Positions 28,213 to 37,173 of a DNA stretch of 64,000 bases are shown here, piece after piece. This stretch comes from Pseudomonas viridiflava (GTDB lineage: Bacteria; Pseudomonadota; Gammaproteobacteria; Pseudomonadales; Pseudomonadaceae), in contig UVIF01000001.1 of NCBI GenBank assembly GCA_900596015.1, positions 514,513 through 578,512 of the forward strand. The letters run 5' to 3'. Every line of letters begins with the position of its first letter. Position 1 is the stretch's first letter. The position numbers and the translations under genes are program-made. The notes under the pieces are model-generated. The model searched no databases. It was not told where the DNA came from and saw nothing but the letters and a program-made list of their open reading frames with translations.

Positions 28213-29430
28213 TCAGAACAGCGTGCGGCCCTTGTTTGCGGCAATACGCATGCGCAGCGCGTTGAGCTTGATGAAGCCTGCGGCATCAGCCTGATTGTAG
28301 GCGCCGCCATCTTCCTCGAAGGTCGCGATGTTGGCGTCGAACAGCGAGTCGTCGGACTTGCGACCAGTAACGATCACATTGCCCTTGTACAACTTGAGTC
28401 GGACCACACCGTTCACGTTGACCTGGGAGGCGTCGATCATCTGTTGCAGCATCAGACGCTCCGGACTCCACCAGTAGCCGGTGTAGATCAAGCTGGCGTA
28501 CTTGGGCATCAGCTCGTCCTTGAGGTGGGCCACTTCGCGATCCAGGGTGATGGATTCGATCGCACGGTGGGCGCGCAGCATGATGGTACCGCCCGGGGTT
28601 TCGTAGCAACCACGGGACTTCATCCCCACGTAGCGGTTTTCGACGATATCGAGGCGGCCGATGCCGTGCTCGCCGCCGATGCGGTTCAGCGTCGCCAGCA
28701 CGGTCGCGGGGGTCATGTCGACGCCGTCCAGCGCGACGATGTCACCATTGCGGAAGGTCAGCTCCAGGTACTGTGGGGTGTCCGGGGCATTCTCCGGCGA
28801 GACGGTCCAACGCCACATGTCTTCTTCGTGCTCGGTCCAGGTGTCTTCCAGCACACCGCCCTCGTAGGAAATGTGCAGCAGGTTGGCGTCCATCGAGTAC
28901 GGCGATTTCTTCTTGCCGTGGCGCTCGATCGGAATGTTGTGCTTTTCGGCGTAGTCCATCAGCTTTTCACGGGAGAGCAGATCCCACTCACGCCATGGTG
29001 CGATGACCTTGACGCCGGGCTTGAGTGCATAGGCACCCAGCTCGAAACGTACCTGGTCGTTGCCTTTGCCGGTGGCGCCGTGGGAAATGGCGTCGGCACC
29101 GGTTTCATTGGCGATCTCGATCAGGCGCTTGGCGATCAGCGGACGAGCGATGGACGTACCCAACAGGTACTCGCCTTCGTAAACGGTGTTGGCGCGGAAC
29201 ATCGGGAACACGAAGTCACGCACGAATTCTTCGCGCAGATCGTCGATGTAGATTTCTTTCACGCCCATGGCCTGCGCCTTGGCGCGGGCCGGTTCGACCT
29301 CTTCGCCCTGACCCAGGTCGGCAGTGAAGGTCACCACTTCACAGTTATAAGTATCCTGCAGCCACTTGAGGATCACCGAAGTGTCCAGGCCGCCGGAATA
29401 CGCCAGAACGACCTTGTTTACGTCCGCCAT
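28213..29430 (-). CDS. argG: Argininosuccinate synthase
   Basis: 405-aa enzyme that condenses citrulline and aspartate with ATP to argininosuccinate, the penultimate step of arginine synthesis. The ATP-binding PP-loop is near the N-terminus ([16 protein letters not shown]); downstream are [12 protein letters not shown] and [15 protein letters not shown]. Length and motifs match the bacterial enzyme. ATG at 29430 has GGAGTG 7 nt upstream. Arginine pathway genes argF and the aot uptake operon lie further along in the same window. Confidence 0.97.
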   Translation of the reverse strand: MADVNKVVLAYSGGLDTSVILKWLQDTYNCEVVTFTADLGQGEEVEPARAKAQAMGVKEIYIDDLREEFVRDFVFPMFRANTVYEGEYLLGTSIARPLIAKRLIEIANETGADAISHGATGKGNDQVRFELGAYALKPGVKVIAPWREWDLLSREKLMDYAEKHNIPIERHGKKKSPYSMDANLLHISYEGGVLEDTWTEHEEDMWRWTVSPENAPDTPQYLELTFRNGDIVALDGVDMTPATVLATLNRIGGEHGIGRLDIVENRYVGMKSRGCYETPGGTIMLRAHRAIESITLDREVAHLKDELMPKYASLIYTGYWWSPERLMLQQMIDASQVNVNGVVRLKLYKGNVIVTGRKSDDSLFDANIATFEEDGGAYNQADAAGFIKLNALRMRIAANKGRTLF

Positions 29431-29527
29431 GCCATCACTCCACGGGGTTCTACGGAAAGCCGTCGATTCTACCGCCCAAGGCTGCGAATTTACAGGGGCG
29501 CGACAGCTTTGGTTGAACAGGCGACAG

Positions 29528-30451
29528 TCACAAGGGCTTGGCGGGCGGTTTTTCCGTGGCCAGAACGGCGGGTGATTCGGCGGCGGGCGTCACGCTCGGT
29601 GCCGCCTCGGCTCGGGTCAACTCGATGCTCACGCGGCGGTTGCGCGCCCGATTGGCAGCCGTGTTGTTGGTCACCAGCGGGTAGCTTTCGCCATGAAAGC
29701 GCACGGTGATCTGGCTGTCGCTCAAGCCATGGGCGAGGAGGTATTCCTGCACGGCCATGGCCCGACGCCTGGAGAGGTCGCGATTGACCAGCCGGTTGCC
29801 GCTGTTGTCCGAATGCCCGTCGAGTTGCACGTGATTGACACTCGGATCGGCTTTCATGAAGGTCAGCAGCTTGTCCAGGCGCGCCTTGGCCGACGCATCG
29901 AGCTCGAGGTTGCGGGGAAAGCCTACTTCACTCAGGCGGATCTGGTCATAGTTCATCGGCAGCAGCTTTGCCGCGCACGCCTGGTACTCGTCGAAAGCCT
30001 GGCCGAAGCGCGCCGACAGCAGGCGGATCTCGACCGGCTGGCCGCCGCCGGACTGGGTGCGTACCAGGGTCATGCGGCCCTCCAGCAGGCCATTGATCAA
30101 GCCACTGGCCTGGCTTTGCGAGCTGGTGAGCAGGGCTTCGCCATGGCCCAGGCGCACGCTGCCCAGATTGATGTCGCCACGACCCGGCTGCCACGGTGCC
30201 GCAGCCGCGATCAGCGTGGCAGAGCCCGTACCCAGCAGGCGGCTGGCGGACGTCAGGCGGAACACGGCCTGCTCGCCTGCACGGCGCACGAACTCGGCCG
30301 AACCGAAATTGCTCACCGGCTGACCCAGTCGGCACTCGAACTGGTCACCCGCGACCTTCCACTCGACGTTCTCCAGACGGGTCTGGAAATTCATCGCCAG
30401 GGCCGGAAGGCTGGCAAACACACTGAGCAGGGCAATATAACGCTGGCGCAC
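29528..30451 (-). CDS. motY: Flagellar stator-associated protein MotY (OmpA domain)
   Basis: 307-aa periplasmic protein. The GTG start at 30451 follows GGAG and begins a signal peptide ([19 protein letters not shown]). The N-terminal MotY domain ([14 protein letters not shown]) is followed by a C-terminal OmpA peptidoglycan-binding domain at about 165-275 ([48 protein letters not shown]). MotY forms part of the T-ring that anchors stators in polar flagella. The position beside pyrC matches P. aeruginosa. No other flagellar gene is in the window. Divergent from pyrC. Confidence 0.92.
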   Translation of the reverse strand: MRQRYIALLSVFASLPALAMNFQTRLENVEWKVAGDQFECRLGQPVSNFGSAEFVRRAGEQAVFRLTSASRLLGTGSATLIAAAAPWQPGRGDINLGSVRLGHGEALLTSSQSQASGLINGLLEGRMTLVRTQSGGGQPVEIRLLSARFGQAFDEYQACAAKLLPMNYDQIRLSEVGFPRNLELDASAKARLDKLLTFMKADPSVNHVQLDGHSDNSGNRLVNRDLSRRRAMAVQEYLLAHGLSDSQITVRFHGESYPLVTNNTAANRARNRRVSIELTRAEAAPSVTPAAESPAVLATEKPPAKPL

Positions 30452-30581
30452 GACAGGCTCCACGGGTTCGAACGGGGTACTTCCAAGGTATCGGACATGG
30501 CCTGCAAAACTTGATAGCGGATGCCGTGCACGGCGTTTTCCGGTAGCATCCGCGACGAGTTCGAACCGCCTGGAATCCCCA

Positions 30582-31628
30582 ATGTCCGACCGCCTGACCC
30601 TTCTGCGTCCCGACGACTGGCACATCCATCTTCGTGATGGTGCCGTGCTGCCGCATACCGTGGCCGATGTATCGCGAATCTTCGCCCGAGCCATCGTCAT
30701 GCCCAACCTGGTACCGCCGGTGCGCACTGCCGCCGAAGCCGATGCCTATCGCCAGCGCATCCTTGCCGCACGCCCCGCAGGCAGCGCCTTCGAACCGCTG
30801 ATGACCTTGTACCTGACCGACCGCACCAGCGCTGCCAACATTCGCGCCGCCAAGGCCAGTGGCTTCGTCAAGGCGGCCAAGATGTACCCGGCAGGTGCCA
30901 CTACCAACTCCGATTCCGGAGTGACCAGCCTGGACAACATCACCGAGGCGCTCGAAGCCCTCAGCGACGCCGGGATGCCCCTGCTGATCCACGGCGAGGT
31001 CACCCGCGGTGATGTCGACGTGTTCGACCGCGAGAAGATCTTCATCGACGAACACATGCGTCGATTGGTGGAGCGTTTCCCCGCGCTCAAGGTGGTGTTC
31101 GAGCACATCACCACGGCCGAGGCCGCCGAGTTCGTCAAGGCCGCGCCGGCCAATGTCGCCGCGACCATCACCCCGCAGCACCTGCTGTACAACCGCAACC
31201 ACATGCTGGTAGGCGGAATCCGGCCGCATTTCTATTGCCTGCCGATCCTCAAGCGCAATACACACCAGGTTGCCTTGCTCGACGCCGCCACCAGCGGCAG
31301 CGCCAAGTTCTTCCTGGGCACCGATTCGGCGCCCCATGCGCAGCATGCCAAAGAGGCCGCCTGTGGCTGCGCCGGCTGCTACAGCGCCTACGCCGGTATC
31401 GAGTTGTACGCCGAGGCGTTCGAGCAACGCGATGCGCTGGACAAGCTCGAAGGCTTCGCCAGCCTGCACGGCCCGGACTTCTACGGCCTGCCGCGCAACA
31501 CCGACACCATTACCCTGGTCCGCGACGAGTGGACCGCCCCAACCAGCCTGCCATTCGGCGAGCAGGTAGTCATCCCGCTGCGCGCCGGTGAAAAACTGCG
31601 CTGGCGCCTGCTGGAGAAAGATGCGTGA
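30582..31628 (+). CDS. pyrC: Dihydroorotase
   Basis: 348-aa class II dihydroorotase (amidohydrolase fold), making dihydroorotate in pyrimidine synthesis. The zinc motif is DWHIHLRDG (His14, His16); the lysine expected to be carboxylated is in [12 protein letters not shown]. Further metal or active-site residues are in [17 protein letters not shown] and LGTDSAPHA. Its stop overlaps the GTG start of rnt by 4 nt, so the two are translationally coupled. Confidence 0.97.
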   Translation: MSDRLTLLRPDDWHIHLRDGAVLPHTVADVSRIFARAIVMPNLVPPVRTAAEADAYRQRILAARPAGSAFEPLMTLYLTDRTSAANIRAAKASGFVKAAKMYPAGATTNSDSGVTSLDNITEALEALSDAGMPLLIHGEVTRGDVDVFDREKIFIDEHMRRLVERFPALKVVFEHITTAEAAEFVKAAPANVAATITPQHLLYNRNHMLVGGIRPHFYCLPILKRNTHQVALLDAATSGSAKFFLGTDSAPHAQHAKEAACGCAGCYSAYAGIELYAEAFEQRDALDKLEGFASLHGPDFYGLPRNTDTITLVRDEWTAPTSLPFGEQVVIPLRAGEKLRWRLLEKDA

Positions 31629-32299
31629 GTGAAGACAACTACGACGACGAAGACACGGGCGGTTCGGGCACAGGCTCGCGCCACCCCATGGCCGCACGTT
31701 TTCGCGGCTACCTGCCGGTAGTCGTGGACGTGGAAACGGGCGGCTTCAACTGCGCCACCGACGCCCTGCTGGAAATTGCCGCTACGACCATCGGCATGGA
31801 CGAGAAAGGCTTCGTGTTTGCCGATCACACTTACTTCTTCCGCGTCGAACCATTCGAGGGGGCCAACGTCGAGGCCGCTGCGCTGGAGTTCACTGGGATC
31901 AAGCTGGACCATCCGCTGCGCATGGCCGTCAGTGAAGAGACAGCGTTGACCGACATCTTCCGCGGCATTCGCAAGGCGCTGAAGGCCAACGGTTGCAAGC
32001 GCGCGATCCTGGTGGGCCACAACAGCAGTTTCGACCTCGGCTTTCTCAATGCTGCAGTCGCGCGCACCGAGATGAAGCGCAACCCGTTCCATCCCTTTTC
32101 CAGCTTCGACACCGCTACCCTGGCGGGGCTCGCCTACGGTCAAACCGTCCTGGCCAAGGCGTGCCAGGCCGCCGACATCGACTTCGATGGTCGCGAAGCT
32201 CATTCCGCGCGCTACGACACGGAGAAGACTGCCGAGCTGTTCTGCGGCATCGTCAACCGCTGGAAGCAGATGGGCGGCTGGCAGGATTTCAACGATTGA
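31625..32299 (+). CDS. rnt: Ribonuclease T
   Basis: 224-aa DEDDh 3'-5' exoribonuclease that trims 3' ends of tRNA and other stable RNAs. The four acidic residues and His are in [21 protein letters not shown] and [14 protein letters not shown]. It starts with GTG inside the pyrC stop, after GGAG. The first about 25 residues are an acidic, Gly-rich lead-in ([16 protein letters not shown]) somewhat longer than in enteric RNase T. Confidence 0.95.
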   Translation: MSEDNYDDEDTGGSGTGSRHPMAARFRGYLPVVVDVETGGFNCATDALLEIAATTIGMDEKGFVFADHTYFFRVEPFEGANVEAAALEFTGIKLDHPLRMAVSEETALTDIFRGIRKALKANGCKRAILVGHNSSFDLGFLNAAVARTEMKRNPFHPFSSFDTATLAGLAYGQTVLAKACQAADIDFDGREAHSARYDTEKTAELFCGIVNRWKQMGGWQDFND

Positions 32300-32384
32300 A
32301 CCGGTGCAGCAGGGAACGTCGAGAATGATCGACGGGCCCTGCTGCAACCGTTCATCGCTTGCGCCAAACGTAGTCGCGAGTTGC

Positions 32385-32413
32385 TTTGACAAGCATTCTC
32401 ATTAACATTAGGA
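32385..32413 (+). promoter_or_regulatory. bfd promoter overlapped by a candidate Fur box
   Basis: TTGACA (32385-32390), a 17-base spacer and TAGGAT (32408-32413) form a good sigma-70 promoter 40 bases before bfd. The spacer AAGCATTCTCATTAACATT (32390-32408) contains the GCATTCTCATT core of Fur sites. Iron repression of bfd is expected from other pseudomonads; the site is read from sequence, binding is inferred. Confidence 0.72.
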
Positions 32414-32452
32414 TCGTCCGCACTGAAACCAACACAGCGGCGGTTCTTACGT

Positions 32453-32674
32453 ATGTATGTCTGTCTTTGCCAGGGTGTCACCGATGGCCAGATTCGCGAT
32501 GCGATCTACGAGGGCTGCTGCAGCTTTCGTGACGTGCGTGAAACCCTCGGCGTAGCCACGCAGTGCGGTAAGTGTGCCTGCCTTGCCAAGGAAGTGGTAC
32601 GCGATACCCTGACTCAAATCCAGACCGCTCAAGCCTCTGCCCTGCCCTATCCGGTGGAATTTACACCCGCGTAA
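32453..32674 (+). CDS. bfd: Bacterioferritin-associated ferredoxin
   Basis: 73-aa [2Fe-2S] protein that binds bacterioferritin and passes electrons to its haem to release stored iron. The cluster ligands have the Bfd spacing: Cys4, Cys6, Cys38 and Cys41 (VCLCQGVTD, TQCGKCACL). It has its own promoter and terminator, and bfr follows 200 bases downstream. Expected to be induced by iron starvation. Confidence 0.96.
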   Translation: MYVCLCQGVTDGQIRDAIYEGCCSFRDVRETLGVATQCGKCACLAKEVVRDTLTQIQTAQASALPYPVEFTPA

Positions 32675-32691
32675 AACCACCGTCTTTGAAG

Positions 32692-32716
32692 AAACCGGGC
32701 CCCGCCCGGTTTTTTT
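32692..32716 (+). terminator. bfd terminator
   Basis: Stem AAACCGGGC/GCCCGGTTT with a 3-base loop and a run of seven T from 32710. It separates bfd from bfr, so the two are separately transcribed. Confidence 0.88.
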
Positions 32717-32754
32717 ATGTCTGGAATACAACGACTTAGCCACAAACGCGGAAC

Positions 32755-32834
32755 TCAGTCATTCTTATTCCGATTAATTTTCATATAGTATTCAATAACT
32801 TAGGTTTGACATGCTTAGTTCCTGAGGCCAAACT
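32755..32834 (+). promoter_or_regulatory. AT-rich bfr leader with promoter-like elements
   Basis: A sharp AT-rich patch (32755-32800) followed by TTGACA at 32806-32811. No strong -10 follows at the right spacing; TATAGT at 32784-32789 is an alternative. The patch stands out against the GC-rich surroundings and is the only plausible bfr promoter region after the bfd terminator. Confidence 0.4.
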
Positions 32835-32873
32835 TCACGCCATTACTCCTATACCCGCGCAGGCTCTCTGATC

Positions 32874-33350
32874 ATGAAAGGCGATATCAGCGTCATCCAG
32901 CATCTCAACAGGATCCTCGGAAACGAGCTGGTCGCCATCAACCAGTATTTCCTGCATGCTCGCATGTACGAGGACTGGGGCCTGAACAAGCTGGGCAAGC
33001 ATGAATACAAGGCGTCGATCGACGCGATGAAGTACGCCGACAAGCTGATCAAGCGCGTTCTTTTCCTCGAAGGCATCCCGAACCTGCAGGAACTGGGCAA
33101 GATTCTGATCGGTGAACACGCCGGTGAAATGCTCGCCTGTGATCTCAAGATCGAATACAAGGGTCTGGGCGATCTGAAAGGCGCCATCGCTCATTGCGAA
33201 ACCGCTGGCGACTTCGGTAGCCGCGAAATGCTCGAAGACATCCTCGAAGGCAAGGAAGAGCAGATCGACTGGCTGGAGACTCAACTGAGCCTGATCGACA
33301 AGGTCGGGATCGAGAACTACCTGCAGTCGAGCATGGGCGAGGAAAGCTGA
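32874..33350 (+). CDS. bfr: Bacterioferritin subunit with haem Met52 but altered ferroxidase site
   Basis: 158-aa four-helix ferritin. The haem ligand Met52 is present (SIDAMKYADK), and Glu18 and Glu94 of the dinuclear iron site remain. Four other ferroxidase ligands of canonical Bfr are replaced: position 51 is Ala instead of Glu, 54 Tyr instead of His, 127 Lys instead of Glu, and 130 Gln instead of His. This subunit should bind haem and interact with Bfd but not oxidise iron by itself. Heteropolymeric bacterioferritins that divide these jobs are known in P. putida and Neisseria. A partner subunit should be encoded elsewhere. Confidence 0.93.
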   Translation: MKGDISVIQHLNRILGNELVAINQYFLHARMYEDWGLNKLGKHEYKASIDAMKYADKLIKRVLFLEGIPNLQELGKILIGEHAGEMLACDLKIEYKGLGDLKGAIAHCETAGDFGSREMLEDILEGKEEQIDWLETQLSLIDKVGIENYLQSSMGEES

Positions 33351-33377
33351 GTCTTCGCAACGCTTGCGCAACACCAT

Positions 33378-33416
33378 GAAAAAGCCCCGCACTGTGTGAA
33401 CAGGCGGGGCTTTTTC
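33378..33416. terminator. Bidirectional terminator between bfr and grxD
   Basis: Stem AAAAAGCCCCGC/GCGGGGCTTTTT with a 13-base loop, ending in T-runs on both strands. It lies between the convergent bfr and grxD genes. Confidence 0.92.
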
Positions 33417-33452
33417 GTGGCTGGCTGGCACCCAGGCCAGCCAACGACCGGA

Positions 33453-33794
33453 TCAGGCGTCGGCTTTGGGCTGTGCGGCCTTGGCCGAAGCATCCTTGAC
33501 CAGCGTCTGCAATTCACCGTTGGCGGCCATTTCGGCCACGATGTCGCTACCGCCTACCAGTTCACCGGCTACCCACAGCTGCGGGAACGTCGGCCAGTTG
33601 GCGTACTTGGGCAGGTTCGCGCGGATTTCCGGGTTCTGCAGAATGTCGACGTAGGCGAACTTCTCGCCACAGGCCATGATCGCCTGCGAAGCCTTGGCCG
33701 AGAAACCACACTGCGGCGCATTCGGCGAGCCTTTCATGTAAAGCAGGATTGTATTATTGGCAATCTGCTCTTTGATCGTTTCGATAATATCCAT
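33453..33794 (-). CDS. grxD: Monothiol glutaredoxin Grx4
   Basis: 113-aa monothiol glutaredoxin with CGFS at residues 29-32 (GSPNAPQCGFSAKA) and the glutathione-binding WPTFPQLWVAGELVGGSD. Proteins of this class carry a glutathione-ligated [2Fe-2S] cluster and act in Fe-S trafficking. The C-terminal tail (KDASAKAAQPKADA) is unstructured. GAGGTG precedes the start. The neighbours bfr and bfd give an iron-homeostasis context. Confidence 0.96.
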   Translation of the reverse strand: MDIIETIKEQIANNTILLYMKGSPNAPQCGFSAKASQAIMACGEKFAYVDILQNPEIRANLPKYANWPTFPQLWVAGELVGGSDIVAEMAANGELQTLVKDASAKAAQPKADA

Positions 33795-33927
33795 GGAGCA
33801 CCTCGCTCGGCTTGTCTATCCGACTCAGTCGTCGGCACGGTGAGGCATTGTAACGGAAAGCCGAGCGCTACGCTCGGGCTCTTACGCTGACCGTCGCTCG
33901 GAGCGAAGGCGTTGCCGGGGTGCCAAA

Positions 33928-34221
33928 CTAGTTCAGTGGCAGCGAAGGCGGTAGAGCCTGCAACTGGATTTCCAGGACCGTTTCGACTTCTTCCTGGGCA
34001 ACATGCACCCCGGTCAGTTCGCCGATGAGACGCCAATGGTCATCCAGGCCGGTGCTGATGGTCGCCATGCGATCGATCATGTGCTTGCCGGCCGAGCGTG
34101 TGACCTCGTCGGAGCTGCGCAGCAGTTCGAACGACATCGAGGTCATGGACGCCGTCAGGTGGGTCAGGGTGCGCGCGGTCAGGCCGAGCAGCTCCAGCAG
34201 TTGTTGTTCTTTCGATTCCAT
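33928..34221 (-). CDS. 97-aa conserved-type hypothetical protein
   Basis: Soluble, mostly helical protein with Leu-rich start (LLELLGLTARTLTHLTA), Met/Ser-rich centre and C-terminal VAQEEVETVLEIQLQALPPS. The start at 34221 has GGAG about 8 nt upstream. It lies between argF and grxD, upstream of grxD on the same strand with a 133-base gap. No motif or family recognised. Low-scoring resemblance to small helical regulators cannot be judged by eye. Confidence 0.65.
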   Translation of the reverse strand: MESKEQQLLELLGLTARTLTHLTASMTSMSFELLRSSDEVTRSAGKHMIDRMATISTGLDDHWRLIGELTGVHVAQEEVETVLEIQLQALPPSLPLN

Positions 34222-34359
34222 TCCGCAAACTCCGTGTGTTTCTCAAGACGCATTTATAACCTACGCCCGATGTTTAGGAAACGCCAGATGGTCGGGCGAA
34301 ACATCCAGCTATCGAAACCCTGTGAAACTTGTTGGCCCCGGTTAAAACTGCAGTGGCTG

Positions 34360-34387
34360 TTGGTAAAAGGCGACAGTTCCTTATAGG
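34360..34387 (+). promoter_or_regulatory. argF promoter with an ArgR half-site across the -35
   Basis: On the minus strand 34375-34360 reads TGTCGC, eight bases, then AA, the P. aeruginosa ArgR half-site pattern. It covers TTGGTA (34360-34365), which lies 16 bases before TATAGG (34382-34387), a plausible promoter for argF. That geometry would give repression by arginine-bound ArgR. Only one good half-site is visible. Confidence 0.5.
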
Positions 34388-34500
34388 ATGGCGCCTTCCC
34401 TTATTTCGTCGCCCCGTGCGGCTTTCGCCGCAGGTCTCACTCGTTTTTCCGAAAAACCTGTTTTCGAGTACCTGCGGTCCGTTGCAAAAGGTAGTCAATG

Positions 34501-35421
34501 ATGAGCGCAAGGCACTTTCTCTCCCTTATGGATTGCACGCCCGAAGAGCTAATCAGCATCATTCGTCGAGGCATCGAGCTCAAGGACCTGCGTCAGCGCA
34601 GCGTGCTTTTCGAACCCTTGAAGAACCGCGTACTGGGCATGATCTTCGAGAAGTCGTCGACGCGTACCCGCCTTTCCTTCGAAGCCGGCATGATCCAGCT
34701 CGGCGGCCAGGCGATTTTCCTGTCCCCGCGCGATACACAGCTGGGCCGGGGCGAGTCGATCGGCGACTGCGCCATCGTCATGTCGCGCATGCTCGATGCG
34801 GTAATGATCCGCACCTACGCCCATCAGACACTCACCGAGTTCGCCGCCAATTCGCGGGTACCTGTGATCAATGGCCTGTCCGATGACCTGCATCCGTGCC
34901 AGCTGCTGGCCGACATGCAGACGTTTCTCGAACACCGCGGTGCGATTCAGGGCAAGACAGTGGCCTGGATCGGCGATGGCAACAACATGTGCCACAGCTA
35001 TATAGAAGCGGCCATCCAGTTCGACTTCCAACTGCGCATTGCCTGCCCGGAGGGCTTCGAGCCCGACCCTCGCTTCCTCGCCATGGCCCCGGACCGCGTC
35101 AGCGTGGTTCGTGATCCGCGCGAAGCCGTGCGTGGCGCCCACCTGGTCAGCACCGATGTCTGGACCTCCATGGGCCAGGAAGAAGAAACCGCCCGCCGCC
35201 TGAAGCTTTTCAAGCCCTATCAGGTCAATCGCGAGCTGCTCGACCTGGCGGCCGACGACGCATTGTTCATGCATTGCCTGCCTGCCCATCGCGGCGAAGA
35301 AATCAGCCACGACGTACTCGACGACCCACGCGCCGTGGCCTGGGACCAGGCCGAGAACCGCCTGCATGCGCAGAAAGCGCTGCTGGAATTCCTGGTCGCT
35401 CCAGGGTATCGCCCTGAATGA
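34501..35421 (+). CDS. argF: Ornithine carbamoyltransferase, anabolic
   Basis: 306-aa enzyme that forms citrulline from ornithine and carbamoyl phosphate. The carbamoyl-phosphate loop is SSTRTRLSF (52-60), with [11 protein letters not shown] and the ornithine-site motif [10 protein letters not shown]. Two adjacent ATGs exist (34498 and 34501); the second gives the N-terminus MSARHFLSL known for Pseudomonas ArgF, and AAAGGT lies upstream of both. Anabolic type is inferred from resemblance to P. aeruginosa ArgF. Its stop overlaps the next start by 4 nt. Confidence 0.96.
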   Translation: MSARHFLSLMDCTPEELISIIRRGIELKDLRQRSVLFEPLKNRVLGMIFEKSSTRTRLSFEAGMIQLGGQAIFLSPRDTQLGRGESIGDCAIVMSRMLDAVMIRTYAHQTLTEFAANSRVPVINGLSDDLHPCQLLADMQTFLEHRGAIQGKTVAWIGDGNNMCHSYIEAAIQFDFQLRIACPEGFEPDPRFLAMAPDRVSVVRDPREAVRGAHLVSTDVWTSMGQEEETARRLKLFKPYQVNRELLDLAADDALFMHCLPAHRGEEISHDVLDDPRAVAWDQAENRLHAQKALLEFLVAPGYRPE

Positions 35422-36503
35422 GCACCGCACTGCTGCTCGAACTGCGCAACCTGGCCTGCGGCTATGGCGCCCAACGCGTGGTGCAGAACCTCAATCTGCA
35501 CCTTAATGCCGGCGATATCGGTTGTCTGCTCGGCTCCTCCGGATGCGGCAAGACCACTACCCTGCGTGCCATTGCCGGGTTCGAGCCGGTTCATGAGGGC
35601 GAGATCACCCTCGATGGCGAGGTCATTTCCAAGGCCGGGCACACCCTGGCCCCGGAGAAACGCCGGATCGGCATGGTCTTTCAGGACTACGCGCTGTTTC
35701 CCCATCTGACCGTGGCCCAGAACATCGCTTTCGGCATTCGCAAGCACCCGCGTCAGGCACAGGTCATCGGCGACATGCTCGAACTGGTCAACCTGGGTGG
35801 CCTGGATGCGCGCTACCCCCATGAACTGTCGGGTGGCCAGCAACAACGTGTCGCGTTGGCGCGAGCATTGGCGCCGGAGCCGCAGCTGCTGTTGCTGGAC
35901 GAACCCTTCTCCAACCTCGACGTCGAGCTGCGCCGTCGCCTGAGCCATGAAGTACGGGACATTCTCAAGCTTCGCGGCACCAGTGCCATCCTGGTGACCC
36001 ACGACCAGGAAGAAGCTTTTGCCGTCAGTGACCATGTTGGCGTGTTCAAAGAGGGTCGGCTCGAGCAGTGGGATACCCCCTACAACCTGTACCATGAACC
36101 CGCCACGCCGTTCGTGGCCAGCTTCATCGGCCAGGGCTATTTCATTCGCGGCCAGATGCAGGATCCGGACACGGTGACCACGGAGCTGGGCGCACTGCGC
36201 GGCAATCGTGCCTACACCTGGCCGACCGGCAGTGCGGTTGACGTACTGCTGCGCCCCGACGACATCGTCCACGCCCCCGACAGCCCTCTCAAAGGGCGCA
36301 TCGTCGGCAAGAGCTTCCAGGGTGCCGCCACTTTGTATCGCCTGCAGCTGCCAACCGGCAGCCAGCTCGAGGCCGTATTTCCCAGCCACCTGGATTACCC
36401 GCCAGGCACCGAGGTGGGCATTCAGGTCGCCGCTGATCATCTGGTGTTGTTTCCTGCAGCAGGCAGTGTGCCGGTGCTGGCCGGCACGCGCCGACAGGCC
36501 TGA
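35418..36503 (+). CDS. ABC transporter ATPase, FbpC/PotA-like
   Basis: 361-aa ATPase: Walker [11 protein letters not shown] (about 39-48), Q-loop [10 protein letters not shown], signature LSGGQQQR, Walker [13 protein letters not shown], switch ILVTHDQEE, and a C-terminal TOBE-type domain (about 270-355). It is closest in feel to ferric-iron FbpC and polyamine PotA ATPases. No permease or binding protein is adjacent. The ATG overlaps the argF stop (ATGA), so it is translated with argF. Whether it serves iron, putrescine or another substrate is unknown. Confidence 0.88.
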   Translation: MSTALLLELRNLACGYGAQRVVQNLNLHLNAGDIGCLLGSSGCGKTTTLRAIAGFEPVHEGEITLDGEVISKAGHTLAPEKRRIGMVFQDYALFPHLTVAQNIAFGIRKHPRQAQVIGDMLELVNLGGLDARYPHELSGGQQQRVALARALAPEPQLLLLDEPFSNLDVELRRRLSHEVRDILKLRGTSAILVTHDQEEAFAVSDHVGVFKEGRLEQWDTPYNLYHEPATPFVASFIGQGYFIRGQMQDPDTVTTELGALRGNRAYTWPTGSAVDVLLRPDDIVHAPDSPLKGRIVGKSFQGAATLYRLQLPTGSQLEAVFPSHLDYPPGTEVGIQVAADHLVLFPAAGSVPVLAGTRRQA

Positions 36504-36527
36504 CAACCCGAAGAAATTTCAGCCAAT

Positions 36528-36560
36528 AAAAAAGGGCGCCCCACCAGGCGCCCTTTCTTC
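36528..36560. terminator. Bidirectional terminator between the ABC ATPase and ibpA
   Basis: Stem AAGGGCGCC/GGCGCCCTT, six-base loop, A-run on the left and T-rich right side. The stronger T-run (TTTTTT) is on the minus strand after ibpA. Confidence 0.88.
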
Positions 36561-36574
36561 TACGGCTTCAAGCG

Positions 36575-37021
36575 TTACTGCAGACGAGTCTGCGCGGATC
36601 CATTGATGGGAATCCGCTTGGCCTTGGCCTCTTCAGGCACGACACGCAGCAGGTCGATATTGAGCAGCCCGTTGTTCAACGCTGCGGCCTTGACCTCGAT
36701 ATGGTCGGCCAGGCGGAACGACAGCTTGAACGCGCGCTGGGCGATGCCCTGGTGCAGGTAGGTCACTGCACTGGTATCGGCGTCGCGCTTGCCACCACTG
36801 ACGGTCAGTACGCCCTTCTCGACCTGCAGTTCCAGGTCTTCTTCCTGGAAGCCTGCGGCAGCGATGACGATACGGTACTGATCATCGGCATGCTTTTCGA
36901 CGTTGTAGGGTGGGTAGCTGCTGGCCGACTCGTTGCGCGCGGCAGACTCGAACAGATCGTTGAAACGATCAAAGCCCACGGAGTGGCGGAACAGCGGAGC
37001 AAGGGAAAATGCAGTAGCCAT
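36575..37021 (-). CDS. ibpA: Small heat-shock protein IbpA (Hsp20)
   Basis: 148-aa holdase chaperone that binds unfolding proteins and aggregates in the cytoplasm. The alpha-crystallin domain covers about 38-133 (YRIVIAAAGFQEEDLELQVE, GVLTVSGGK, FRLADHIEVKAAALNNGLL). The start at 37021 (MATAFSLAPLFRHSVGFDR) is the family N-terminus; AGGAG is at 37028-37032. Preceded by a heat-shock promoter and a ROSE-like leader. Confidence 0.95.
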   Translation of the reverse strand: MATAFSLAPLFRHSVGFDRFNDLFESAARNESASSYPPYNVEKHADDQYRIVIAAAGFQEEDLELQVEKGVLTVSGGKRDADTSAVTYLHQGIAQRAFKLSFRLADHIEVKAAALNNGLLNIDLLRVVPEEAKAKRIPINGSAQTRLQ

Positions 37022-37080
37022 GTGTTTCTCCTGAATTTCAGCGAGTGGTTGTCTCCGCGACCCGAATTCGGCATCGCGTA
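37022..37080 (-). ncRNA. ROSE-like RNA thermometer in the ibpA leader
   Basis: The last part of the leader reads TCGCT (37044-37040), a short AAT-rich loop GAAATTC, then the Shine-Dalgarno AGGAG (37032-37028). The UYGCU-AGGA pairing with a bulged G is the signature of ROSE thermometers known on Pseudomonas and other hsp20 mRNAs. Leader length of about 60 nt fits the promoter at 37087. The full fold was not computed. Confidence 0.62.
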
Positions 37081-37086
37081 ACCCAT

Positions 37087-37114
37087 AGATAGGGACCACC
37101 CAAACGCTTTCAAG
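37087..37114 (-). promoter_or_regulatory. Sigma-32 heat-shock promoter of ibpA
   Basis: On the minus strand CTTGAAA (37114-37108), a 13-base spacer and CCCTATCT (37094-37087) closely match the RpoH consensus CTTGAAA-N(11-16)-CCCCATNT. It lies about 66 bases before the start codon. Confidence 0.82.
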
Positions 37115-37173
37115 AGCTCCCACGCAAAAAATTTCAGCGACCCGAGTATGTTGTCGTACGGTCAGGCGGCTCG

